64,000 nt of DNA from an uncultured Siphonobacter sp. (GTDB lineage: Bacteria; Bacteroidota; Bacteroidia; Cytophagales; Spirosomataceae): assembly GCA_913774715.1 (NCBI GenBank), contig CAJYHS010000041.1:1-64000 (forward strand). The letters are read 5' to 3'. This document shows positions 18,729-27,847 of the stretch, in pieces (the stretch's first letter is position 1; the number at the start of each line of letters is the position of its first letter). The notes under the pieces were generated by a model. The model searched no databases, was not told where the DNA came from, and saw only the letters and a program-made list of their open reading frames with translations. Made by a program: the position numbers and the translations under genes.

Positions 18729-19667
18729 ATGAAGAAAATTTTCATTTGCGATGAGATGCACCCCAGTCTGTTCGAAATGCTCGAAACGGCGGGGCTTGAC
18801 TATAGCTATCAACCCAAAGCCAAACGTGAAGAAATTCTGGAGCAGATCGGTTCTTATGAAGGACTGATGATCCGTAATAAAACGCGGATAGATGAAGCCT
18901 TTTTACAGGCCGCTCCCAAGCTGGAATTTATTGGAAGAGCCGGAGCAGGACTGGATTTGATTGATAAAGAAGCCTGTGACCGGCATAAGGTTCGTCTCTT
19001 TGCTGCCAATGCGGGTAATATGGATGCTGTTGGCGAGCATGCCATGGGCATGTTACTGGCTCTGATGAACCACATTCACACGGCTGACCGGGAAGTACGT
19101 CAGAAAATCTGGTTACGCGAAGCCAATCGTGGGACCGAGCTGGGCGGTAAAACGGTGGGATTGATTGGCTATGGACATAACGGTTCGGCCTTTGCCAAAC
19201 GCCTGAGTAGCTTTAATGTGAAGGTGCTGGCGTATGACAAATACCGCGACAACTATTCCGATGCCTACGCCGAGCAGGCTACGATGGAGCAGATTTTTGA
19301 AGAAGCCGATGTTTTAAGCCTGCATATCCCGCTGACGGAAGAGACGAATTATCTGGTGAAAGAAGAATTTATTGCTCAATTCAAAAAGCCTTTTTACCTG
19401 ATCAACTGCTCGCGGGGCGAAATTGTGAAACTGGCGGCGGTACTCAAAGGACTGCAATCGGGAGCGGTCTTGGGAGCGTGTCTGGATGTGCTGGAAAATG
19501 AAAAACTGCACCAGTTACCCGATGGCCCGGACGAAGTTTTTGATACTTTGATTCAGTTACCCAACGTCATTTTTACTCCGCACGTAGCCGGATGGACACA
19601 TGAAAGTTACGTGAGAATCAACGAAGTGCTGGTACGGCAGATTGCTGATTCAGTTTTGAATAATTGA
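18729..19667 (+). CDS. D-isomer-specific 2-hydroxyacid dehydrogenase (SerA-like)
   Basis: ORF 18609..19667, likely start ATG 18729 (MKKIFICDEMHP); FIGRAGAGLDLID, TVGLIGYGHNGSAFAKRL, NCSRGEIV, TPHVAGWTHES. Confidence 0.9.
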   Translation: MKKIFICDEMHPSLFEMLETAGLDYSYQPKAKREEILEQIGSYEGLMIRNKTRIDEAFLQAAPKLEFIGRAGAGLDLIDKEACDRHKVRLFAANAGNMDAVGEHAMGMLLALMNHIHTADREVRQKIWLREANRGTELGGKTVGLIGYGHNGSAFAKRLSSFNVKVLAYDKYRDNYSDAYAEQATMEQIFEEADVLSLHIPLTEETNYLVKEEFIAQFKKPFYLINCSRGEIVKLAAVLKGLQSGAVLGACLDVLENEKLHQLPDGPDEVFDTLIQLPNVIFTPHVAGWTHESYVRINEVLVRQIADSVLNN

Positions 19668-19703
19668 GTGAGAGAATGATTGAATAAAATAACTACTTAA
19701 GCG

Positions 19704-20837
19704 ATGCTTCATTCCTTAGAAATTAAAAACTACCGAAACCTACGTCATCTGGTTATTCCGAAATTAGGTCGGGTTAATCTGGTGATTGGAAAGAATAATA
19801 CGGGGAAGAGTAGTTTGTTGGAGGCGGTAGCGATATATATTATTTTCGGAAGTAATAATTTTTTTATTAGACTTATTAATTTCCAAATGATTAGAGGAGA
19901 AATTGATTTTTCTTCTGATTTGAAAATTATTAATGAAGCTAGTAACAATCCTCAAATAGTATTTAACAAACTTAATGAAATTCATTTTTTGTCTTTGTTT
20001 TATAACAGAGAAATAGATAAATATTTGAAAGATGGGAAAAGTATATTTATTAGTTCAAATAGAGGTATTTTTGAATTAAATATAGTTAAATCGTATTTTA
20101 ACGAAAATAATGAATTTAAAATAGCCTCAAAAAAAGACGAAATTCCAGGACTATCATTTTCAACTGAGGTATTTGCTGGATTGAGAGTAGGGAAAGATAT
20201 AGATTATATGGCTCTACCTATCAGTGGTAATACTAATTATGGGCAAAGATCAGAAATTAATAAAAAGTTAAATAATACATGCGGGTTTGTGTCATCCAGT
20301 TTTAATCCGTTATCTGAGTCTTCAGACAGAATACATTGGGGAGCAATTGTTTTAACTGAAAAAGAGAAGTATGTAATTGATGCATTAAAAATAGTAGAAC
20401 CAAGAATAGAACAACTATCATATGCAGGTGACAATCTTGGAAAACCCTATGTTAGATTAAAAAATGAATCAATGCCAGTACCACTTCGGAGTATGGGAGA
20501 TGGTATTAATAGAGTATTGAAAATCATTCTTTCAATGGTCGTCTGTGAGAATGGAACATTTATAATCGACGAATTTGAAAATGGTTTACATTATTCCGTT
20601 CAGGAAAAACTGTGGGAGATTATTTTTCAATTAGCCGATAAATTAAATATTCAGGTTTTTGCTACTACGCATAGTAATGATACAATTAAATCATTTGAAT
20701 CTATTGTAAATAGTAATGAAAGCTATAAAGATAGCCAGTTGATTAAGCTAATAAATGTAGATGGAGATATCAAACAGGAAACTGCCGATGCAGAAGATTT
20801 GGAAATAATTGTTGACGGCAATATCGATCCTCGTTAA
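19704..20837 (+). CDS. AAA family ATPase, OLD/RecF/ABC-ATPase-like (AAA_15/AAA_21 type); putative defence ATPase
   Basis: 377 aa; MLHSLEIKNYRNLRHLVI, Walker A GKNNTGKSSLLEA, signature-like RSMGDGINRVLKI, Walker B TFIIDEFENGLHYSVQ, H-switch VFATTHSND. AT-rich versus neighbours. Confidence 0.88.
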   Translation: MLHSLEIKNYRNLRHLVIPKLGRVNLVIGKNNTGKSSLLEAVAIYIIFGSNNFFIRLINFQMIRGEIDFSSDLKIINEASNNPQIVFNKLNEIHFLSLFYNREIDKYLKDGKSIFISSNRGIFELNIVKSYFNENNEFKIASKKDEIPGLSFSTEVFAGLRVGKDIDYMALPISGNTNYGQRSEINKKLNNTCGFVSSSFNPLSESSDRIHWGAIVLTEKEKYVIDALKIVEPRIEQLSYAGDNLGKPYVRLKNESMPVPLRSMGDGINRVLKIILSMVVCENGTFIIDEFENGLHYSVQEKLWEIIFQLADKLNIQVFATTHSNDTIKSFESIVNSNESYKDSQLIKLINVDGDIKQETADAEDLEIIVDGNIDPR

Positions 20838-21496
20838 TGAAAATAGAAGAGAAATTTAATCAGAAATTATTAGTTGAAGGGAACGATGATCAACATGTAA
20901 TTTGGTCTATCTGTGATAAAAATAAAGTTACTGAAAGTTTTGATATTATCGATTGCGGAAGTGATTCTCAATTATTAAGACAATTATCAAGAAGAATTAG
21001 ATTTAACGCTGATAAGGTCAAAGCGATTGGAATATTACTCGATGCAGATACAAGTTTGCAGAAAAGATGGAATGAGATAAAAAAACAAGTCAAGGATTTA
21101 GGTTATGCTTTACCTGATGTTCCAGACGCAAATGGCACCATTATTGAATCTTCCAGTTATTATCCACGTTTAGGCATATGGCTGATGCCTGATAACTTAC
21201 AAAGTTCTGGGATGCTGGAAGATTTCGCTAAAGTATTAATTCCAGAGCAGGATGAATTATTGATGGAGGTAGAGCAGGTATTGATTAAAATAGAAACTGC
21301 TCCCCGAAAAGCTATCTATAAAGATATTCACAAAGCAAAGGCTTTAATACATACCTGGTTAGCCTGGCAAGAAGATCCCGGAACGCCGATGAGTTTGGCT
21401 ATTACTAAATCGTATCTGAATCACAACCACGAATTAGCCATTCGTTTTGTAACCTGGCTAAATGCCCTTTTTAATCCAACAACAAACAACCAGTAA
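20837..21496 (+). CDS. DUF3226/TOPRIM-like protein, partner of the upstream AAA ATPase
   Basis: 219 aa; TOPRIM-like LLVEGNDDQHVIWSI and IGILLDADTSLQKRW (E...DxD), C-terminal HKAKALIHTWLAWQEDPGTPMSLAITKSYL. Start overlaps ATPase stop (TAATG). Confidence 0.8.
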   Translation: MKIEEKFNQKLLVEGNDDQHVIWSICDKNKVTESFDIIDCGSDSQLLRQLSRRIRFNADKVKAIGILLDADTSLQKRWNEIKKQVKDLGYALPDVPDANGTIIESSSYYPRLGIWLMPDNLQSSGMLEDFAKVLIPEQDELLMEVEQVLIKIETAPRKAIYKDIHKAKALIHTWLAWQEDPGTPMSLAITKSYLNHNHELAIRFVTWLNALFNPTTNNQ

Positions 21497-21513
21497 CAAA
21501 CAATTCAACTACG

Positions 21514-23976
21514 TTGCTTTATCCTAAAAACATAGAAGAAAAACTCGGATTCGACCGGATTCGTCAGATGCTTAGCGAGGCTTGTCTGTCTTCGCTGGGA
21601 CGGTCGTTTGTGGAGAAAATACGCTTTTCTGACCGCTTTGACCAGATTCAGAAGATGGTCGGGCAGGTGGCAGAAATGAAGGAAGTCGTGGCTCACGAGC
21701 CCGATTTTCCGCAGTCAAATTACATTGATGTTAACCAGCAAATTGCCAAAGCTCGTATTGAAGGGGCTTTTTTAACCGAAGAAGAATTCTTTGATCTTAA
21801 ATTATCGCTGCGAACGATTCAGAGTATCCAGCGATTTTTTGAGACGAAAGAAGAACCCAGTTTTCCGCATTTACGGGAGCTGACCACGCAGGCTTTTCAG
21901 GAACGCAAAACGGATGATGAGGACAAACCCCGTCGCAACAAGAGCGATGAATTGTCGCTGTTACTGAAAGAAATAGACCGGATTATTGATGATCGCGGTC
22001 GCCTGCGGGATAATGCGTCGGCGGAGTTGCAGCACATTCGCCGGGAGCTGATTTCCGAGCAAAGTCGCCTGCGGAAAACGCTGGATTCCATGCTACGGAC
22101 GGCTCAGCAAAATGGCTGGGTGCCCGAAGGGGCTACCATGACCGTACGGAATGGCCGGATGGTTATTCCGCTCGTGGCCGAGCACAAACGCAAAATTCGC
22201 GGCTTCGTGCAGGACGAATCAGATTCGGGAAAAACGGTCTTTCTGGAGCCTGCCGATGCCCTGGAGTCGAACAACGAAATCCGGGAACTGGAATCGCGAG
22301 AACGCCGGGAAATTGTACGGATCTTGATGGAATTAACTTCCAAAGTCCGGCCTCATACTGAAGAACTCAAGCGGGCGTATACCTTTCTGGGAATCGTCGA
22401 TTTTATCCGTGCCAAGGCAAAACTGGCTTTGGAAATGGACGCGAACGCCCCGCATTTTGTGCAAAAACCGCTGGTTGACTGGCACGGTGCCCGGCATCCT
22501 CTGTTACTGATGAGTTATCAGAAACAGGGCCGAAGTGTTGTGCCTTTGCACGTAAAGCTCGATCACGAAGAACGGATTTTGCTGGTTTCCGGCCCCAATG
22601 CCGGGGGGAAGTCCGTCATGCTGAAGACGATTGGTCTGATTCAATACATGTTCCAGTGCGGATTACTGGTTCCGGTCGATGATTTCTCGACGATTGGACT
22701 CTTCCGCAATCTGTTCATGGATATTGGTGATGAGCAAAGTCTGGAAAATGACCTTTCGACGTACTCGTCACACTTAACCAACATGAAGCACTTTCTGCTT
22801 CATTCGGATAAAAAAACGTTGTTCCTGATCGACGAATTTGGAACGGGAACGGAGCCCAGTTTGGGCGGAGCCATTGCTGAAAGTATTCTGAACGAAATCA
22901 ACCGTTCGGGAGCCTATGGTGTGATTAACACCCACTATTCCAACCTGAAAACCTTCGCTGACCGGACGGATGGACTCGTAAACGGGGCCATGCGTTTTGA
23001 CGCCGAACACCTGGAACCGCTCTATCAACTGGAGACGGGCAAGCCCGGCAGTTCGTTTGCCTTTGAAATTGGTCGGAAAATTGGCTTACCCAAGCCTGTA
23101 CTTGATGCGGCCCGTCAGAAGCTGGATCGGCATCAGGTCAATTTCGAGAAGCTTTCGAAAGAACTGGAAATTGAGAAAAAGGTATTTCAGGATCGAAATA
23201 CTCAGAATTTACAGCGGCAAAACGAACTGGATAAGTTAACCGAACAGTACCAGACGCTGAAGAACTACCTCGATACGGAGAAAAAACGCTTACTCAACGA
23301 AGCGAAAGCTCAGGCGAAGGAGTTGCTGCGGGAAGCGAATGCGAAGATCGAGAATACCATTCGGGAGATTCGCGAGCAGGGAGCCGAAAAACTGGCCACG
23401 AAAGAAATTCGTCAGCAGTTAACGGATTTCTCCAGCAAGCAACTCCAGCCAGAGGTTATCGCTCCACCGAAAGCGGCTCCCGTTAATGAGGTGGAAGTCG
23501 TAGGTGGCGTAATTACTACGGGTTCGCTGGTGCGGATAAAAGGCCAGAACACCGTAGGCGAGGTGCTGGAGCTGAAAGGCAAAGACGCCGTTATCGCTAT
23601 CGGTGATTTACGAACGACAATCAAAGTAAATCGCCTTGAAAAAGTTAGTCGCAAAGAATTCAAGGCTGCCACGGGTGAAGATAAACCGCGGGCTAAATTG
23701 ACCGGCGTTGATCTGAATGAGAAAGCGGTAAATTTCTCGTTCAATCTGGACATTCGCGGACGACGCGGCGAAGAAGCTATGGTGGAAGTCGATAATTTTA
23801 TGGATGATGCCATCATGCTGGGGTATCCTGAATTACGGATTGTCCACGGAAAAGGTGACGGGATTTTACGTCAACTTATTCGAAATCACCTGCGTAGTTA
23901 CTCGCAGGTTTCCCGCATGACCGACGAACACCCGGATCGGGGTGGAGCGGGAGTGACCATTGTTGAAATGAAATAA
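21514..23976 (+). CDS. mutS2: Endonuclease MutS2
   Basis: 820 aa; MutS ATPase (SGPNAGGKSVMLKTIG, TLFLIDEFGTGTEPSLGG, NTHYSNLK) and C-terminal Smr domain (LDIRGRRGEEAMVEVDNFMDDAIMLGYPELRIVHGKGDGILRQ). TTG start. Confidence 0.94.
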   Translation: MLYPKNIEEKLGFDRIRQMLSEACLSSLGRSFVEKIRFSDRFDQIQKMVGQVAEMKEVVAHEPDFPQSNYIDVNQQIAKARIEGAFLTEEEFFDLKLSLRTIQSIQRFFETKEEPSFPHLRELTTQAFQERKTDDEDKPRRNKSDELSLLLKEIDRIIDDRGRLRDNASAELQHIRRELISEQSRLRKTLDSMLRTAQQNGWVPEGATMTVRNGRMVIPLVAEHKRKIRGFVQDESDSGKTVFLEPADALESNNEIRELESRERREIVRILMELTSKVRPHTEELKRAYTFLGIVDFIRAKAKLALEMDANAPHFVQKPLVDWHGARHPLLLMSYQKQGRSVVPLHVKLDHEERILLVSGPNAGGKSVMLKTIGLIQYMFQCGLLVPVDDFSTIGLFRNLFMDIGDEQSLENDLSTYSSHLTNMKHFLLHSDKKTLFLIDEFGTGTEPSLGGAIAESILNEINRSGAYGVINTHYSNLKTFADRTDGLVNGAMRFDAEHLEPLYQLETGKPGSSFAFEIGRKIGLPKPVLDAARQKLDRHQVNFEKLSKELEIEKKVFQDRNTQNLQRQNELDKLTEQYQTLKNYLDTEKKRLLNEAKAQAKELLREANAKIENTIREIREQGAEKLATKEIRQQLTDFSSKQLQPEVIAPPKAAPVNEVEVVGGVITTGSLVRIKGQNTVGEVLELKGKDAVIAIGDLRTTIKVNRLEKVSRKEFKAATGEDKPRAKLTGVDLNEKAVNFSFNLDIRGRRGEEAMVEVDNFMDDAIMLGYPELRIVHGKGDGILRQLIRNHLRSYSQVSRMTDEHPDRGGAGVTIVEMK

Positions 23977-24264
23977 AGCTCTGATGACAAGTTCTGGGGG
24001 TGGGGTTATTTCCGAATAGAAATAACTCCGCCCCCTTTTATGTTTCATCCTGCCAGAGATTCGCAGGAAAATGCTATTTTGCGTCCCGACGATTGAAGTA
24101 CTGGTTCAGAATTTTTGATTAACTGGAGGATCCCTAAAAGAAATGAAAGAGTTAACCAAAGTGATTCATTTTAGTTACTTACACTAGAAGTGGAACACAC
24201 GCCAGTCGGTGATGCTATCTTTTTCATCCCAAACGATTCGTTTATTCATTTGCAGCCCATCCTT

Positions 24265-26244
24265 ATGGCGAAGTCAAGCACCAAACCTCAACCTCAGGAG
24301 AGTATTCCCGAAGTTTCGGCAGAAATACCTGTCATCTTTAAACCTGTAGAACCCATTAGCCGGTTTACAGAATTTGATATTCACCTGTTTGCTTCGGGCA
24401 AGCACTTTAAATTATACGAAAAACTCGGCTCGCACGTCATGCAACATGACGGAGTAACGGGAACATATTTCGCCGTTTGGGCACCAAACGCCCGTTACGT
24501 ATCGGTCATCGGGAATTTCAACTATTGGGATCGCGGAACGCATCGGTTATACGTTCGTCATGATAGTTCAGGCATTTGGGAGGGATGGATTCCGAACGTA
24601 GGAAATGGAGAAGTATATAAATATTTTATTGTTTCCAATTCTGGTGAAGAACTGGAGAAAGGCGATCCTTATGCGTTGCGTTGGGAAGAGCCACCCTCCA
24701 CGGCCAGCGTGGTTTGGGATACCTGGTACGAGTGGAATGATCATGAGTGGCTACAAATCCGGGGAGAAAAAAATAAACTGAATGCTCCTATTTCAGTCTA
24801 TGAAGTGCACTTGGGTTCCTGGTTGCGTGATCCTAATGATCCCGACCGTCGGTTGAAAATTCCTGAATTCGCGGACCGTCTCGTCGAGCACGTCAAGGAG
24901 TGTGGCTTTACGCACGTAGAGTTTATGCCTTTGATGCAACACCCATACGAACCTTCCTGGGGGTATCAGATTACCGGCTATTACGCGGCTAATACTAAGT
25001 ATGGCTCACCTCAGGACATTATGATGTTGATTGAAAAACTTCATCAGAATGACATTGGTGTGTTTCTGGACTGGGTGCCTAGCCATTTCCCCGGCGATTC
25101 CACGGGACTCTATCGATTTGATGGTTCCCATTTGTACGAGCATGCCGATCCCCGTCAGGGATATCATCCTGACTGGAAATCATACATCTTCAATTATGGT
25201 CGGAATGAGATCAGAAGCTTCCTTTTATCCAACGCTGTTTTCTGGCTGGATCGTTACCATGTGGACGGTCTTCGGGTAGATGCGGTGGCTTCGATGCTCT
25301 ATCTGGACTACTCACGAAATGCCGGAGAATGGGTTCCCAATATTCACGGCGGTCGTGAAAACCTGGAATCAATTTCTTTATTCAAGGAACTTAATACCAT
25401 CATTTACCGGGAATATCCTGATACCCAAACCATCGCGGAAGAATCAACCGCTTTTCCCGGCGTTTCCCGTCCTACGTATACGGGTGGTCTGGGTTTTGGT
25501 ATGAAATGGATGATGGGCTGGATGAACGATACGCTCAAGTATTTCGAAAAAGATCCTGCTTACCGCAAGTACCACCAGGATCAGTTTACGTTCAGCACGG
25601 TGTATGGCTTTACAGAAAACTTCATGTTACCGCTTTCGCACGATGAAGTGGTGTATGGCAAAAAGGCTCTGGTTTCTAAAATGCCTGGCGATGAGTGGCA
25701 GCGTTTTGCTAACCTTCGTCTGTTGTACACCTACATGTTTACTCACTCGGGAACGAAGCTGATTTTCATGGGTGGTGAATTCGGACAAACCAGTGAATGG
25801 AATTTTACTCAATCCCTCGATTGGCATTTATTACAGTATGCTCCGCATCAGGGCATGAAGAACCTGATTTCGGAAATTAATGCCCTCTACAAGAAAGAGC
25901 CAGCTTTATACGAGAAAAGCTTCACTGCCGACGGGTTTGAGTGGATTGATACACAGGATAAAGAGAATTCCGTAGTGATTTACTCACGGAAAGGTAATAG
26001 TCCTAAAGAAACGCTGGTGATCGCTCTGAACATGACACCCGTACCGAGAACTAATTATCGGATAGGGGTGCCCATGCAGGGAATGTATACCGAAATTTTC
26101 AACTCTGATTCTATTCGTTTCTGGGGTACGGGTCAGTATGAAAATGGAACGTATATGGCCGAAGAAATTGCCTGGCAAGGAAAAGCTTACTCCATCGGTA
26201 TCAACATTCCGCCTTTATCAGGGGTAGTGTTTAAAGTATGGTAA
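24265..26244 (+). CDS. glgB: 1,4-alpha-glucan branching enzyme
   Basis: ORF 24190..26244 (start may be 24190 or 24265); CBM48 GVTGTYFAVWAPNARYVSVIGNFNYWD, GH13 motifs DWVPSHFP, VDGLRVDAVASMLYLDYSR, IAEESTAFPGVSRP, LPLSHDEVVYGKKAL. Confidence 0.94.
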   Translation: MAKSSTKPQPQESIPEVSAEIPVIFKPVEPISRFTEFDIHLFASGKHFKLYEKLGSHVMQHDGVTGTYFAVWAPNARYVSVIGNFNYWDRGTHRLYVRHDSSGIWEGWIPNVGNGEVYKYFIVSNSGEELEKGDPYALRWEEPPSTASVVWDTWYEWNDHEWLQIRGEKNKLNAPISVYEVHLGSWLRDPNDPDRRLKIPEFADRLVEHVKECGFTHVEFMPLMQHPYEPSWGYQITGYYAANTKYGSPQDIMMLIEKLHQNDIGVFLDWVPSHFPGDSTGLYRFDGSHLYEHADPRQGYHPDWKSYIFNYGRNEIRSFLLSNAVFWLDRYHVDGLRVDAVASMLYLDYSRNAGEWVPNIHGGRENLESISLFKELNTIIYREYPDTQTIAEESTAFPGVSRPTYTGGLGFGMKWMMGWMNDTLKYFEKDPAYRKYHQDQFTFSTVYGFTENFMLPLSHDEVVYGKKALVSKMPGDEWQRFANLRLLYTYMFTHSGTKLIFMGGEFGQTSEWNFTQSLDWHLLQYAPHQGMKNLISEINALYKKEPALYEKSFTADGFEWIDTQDKENSVVIYSRKGNSPKETLVIALNMTPVPRTNYRIGVPMQGMYTEIFNSDSIRFWGTGQYENGTYMAEEIAWQGKAYSIGINIPPLSGVVFKVW

Positions 26245-26271
26245 TGGAGCTTAATGTTTTGAGTTGAATAA

Positions 26272-26306
26272 AAGAGAGGCTCGGTTTAAAAACCGAGCCT
26301 CTCTTT
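26272..26306 (+). terminator. Rho-independent terminator downstream of glgB
   Basis: AAAGAGAGGCTCGGTTT-AAA-AACCGAGCCTCTCTTTT near-perfect hairpin. Confidence 0.85.
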
Positions 26307-26310
26307 TATT

Positions 26311-26340
26311 GCCGTTGCCAGCTTTTCCGCTGGTAACGGC
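26311..26340. repeat. Second hairpin, GCCGTTGCCAGC-TTTTCC-GCTGGTAACGGC
   Basis: Inverted repeat immediately after the glgB terminator; core resembles the hairpin at 46740-46762. Confidence 0.7.
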
Positions 26341-26389
26341 CTGTAACTAAAAAACCATAAACTGAAGACTGACAACAGAAAACTGATAA

Positions 26390-27841
26390 CTACAAAGGAT
26401 TTTGCTTCAGATTCGGGTTCAGTACGATTTCCGATTCAGGAATTAAATGCACGACCTGTTTATCCGTGGGAGGAACCGTTTGCTGACCAGTTTGGGTGTT
26501 ATGATACCCCGGATAATTCCGCACCAGACTTCGGTTATTACGATACAGATCAAAAGCCCGGTGTCCTTCAAAAGCCAGTTCCAACCGACGTTCTTGCAAT
26601 ACTACGTCCAGAACGGTAGCTAAGCCTTTCAGGTTACCCGTGGTAAAAAGCTCGTTACCCGTCAGACCCGCCCGCGTGCGGATTTTATTAACGTCGGTGA
26701 GGGCCTGTTCATTCTGCCCTTTTTTTGCGTAGGCTTCCGCCCGGTTTAGATACATTTCCGATAAACGTAAGACGACGGGAGAGCTTAACGTAGGAATACC
26801 GCCCTGATTGGAAAACTTGGTAATGTAAACCTTATCAATCCCGTTTCGTTTTTCCTGAGCACCCGTTGAGGTTAACTTCCGAACCAGAAACGAACGACGT
26901 TTATCATTGGGAAATTGATTAATCAAATCCTGATACGCCTGTGAGGCATACACCTCTCCCCAACCTACACCGCCCGGCGAGGTATAATACATCGAACCGA
27001 TGGCACTCCAGGTTCGGTCATCCTTAAGGGTATGCGTTATTGCAAAAATAGTTTCTGGATTTTGCTGATTTTCAAGGGTATAATAATCAGGAACCTGCGT
27101 GGGAGTCGCCAGTGTATATTGGCCGCTGTTAATGACTAAATCCGCTTCCTGAATAGCCAGATCATTTTGGTTTTGATACAAATAAACCCTTGATAATAAG
27201 GCATGAGCTACTGCCGCCGAAGCATAACTACTGGTTTTATCAATCGTCATCAGTGTCGCCGCCTTCTTCAGGTCCGTTACAATAAAGTCGTAAACTTCTT
27301 TTACCGTTGCCCGACTGGCGTTATCATCCGGCGTTAAATCCGTTTTGATAATAACTCCGGGGTTACTTTCCGGGCTTTGGGTATAAGGTCTTCCGAAAAG
27401 CCGGACCAGGTCGAAATGAATCATGGCCCGCAGGAAAAGATTCTCCCCAAGAATCTGATCCGTTTCCTTCGCTTGCCCTTCGTTAATCGCTGTAATTACT
27501 TTATTACAGCCAATGATAGCAGCGTAGGCTTTTCGATAAATTTGCAGAGCATTTCCCTGATCAGACGTATGCCGATAGGTGTAAGTCAGAAACAGAGGGT
27601 CGGTCGTCGTTCCGCTGAGTGTGATATTATCCCCCTGATACTCATTCATGATGTACAGGTTCCTTGTGTAATCTTCCTGTTTGATAATGGAATAATTTCC
27701 ATCCGTTGCAGCCCGTAACCCCTGCGTGTTCGTTAATAACTCCGATTCTGAAAGACCATCGTAAGGCTTTTTGTCAATGCTGCACGAACCCAGCAGGATC
27801 AGACAAACGGGTAAAAATCGTAGGGTATGAAAAGTCTTCAT
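26390..27841 (-). CDS. RagB/SusD family nutrient-binding outer membrane lipoprotein
   Basis: ORF 26390..27847; lipobox LILLGSC; SusD pattern LRLSEMYLNRAEAYAKKGQNEQALTDVNKIRTRAGL; VLQERRLELAFEGHRAFDLYR. Confidence 0.93.
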   Translation of the reverse strand: MKTFHTLRFLPVCLILLGSCSIDKKPYDGLSESELLTNTQGLRAATDGNYSIIKQEDYTRNLYIMNEYQGDNITLSGTTTDPLFLTYTYRHTSDQGNALQIYRKAYAAIIGCNKVITAINEGQAKETDQILGENLFLRAMIHFDLVRLFGRPYTQSPESNPGVIIKTDLTPDDNASRATVKEVYDFIVTDLKKAATLMTIDKTSSYASAAVAHALLSRVYLYQNQNDLAIQEADLVINSGQYTLATPTQVPDYYTLENQQNPETIFAITHTLKDDRTWSAIGSMYYTSPGGVGWGEVYASQAYQDLINQFPNDKRRSFLVRKLTSTGAQEKRNGIDKVYITKFSNQGGIPTLSSPVVLRLSEMYLNRAEAYAKKGQNEQALTDVNKIRTRAGLTGNELFTTGNLKGLATVLDVVLQERRLELAFEGHRAFDLYRNNRSLVRNYPGYHNTQTGQQTVPPTDKQVVHLIPESEIVLNPNLKQNPL

Positions 27842-27847
27842 AGGCAA

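Noticed and set aside
19745-20434. Antisense ORFs inside the AAA ATPase gene
   Set aside because: Arise from AT-rich sequence; the sense ORF has complete ATPase motifs.
19704-21496. Gabija, retron or restriction-modification assignment
   Set aside because: No UvrD-like helicase, reverse transcriptase, methyltransferase or specificity gene is adjacent; only the ATPase and TOPRIM-like pair are present.
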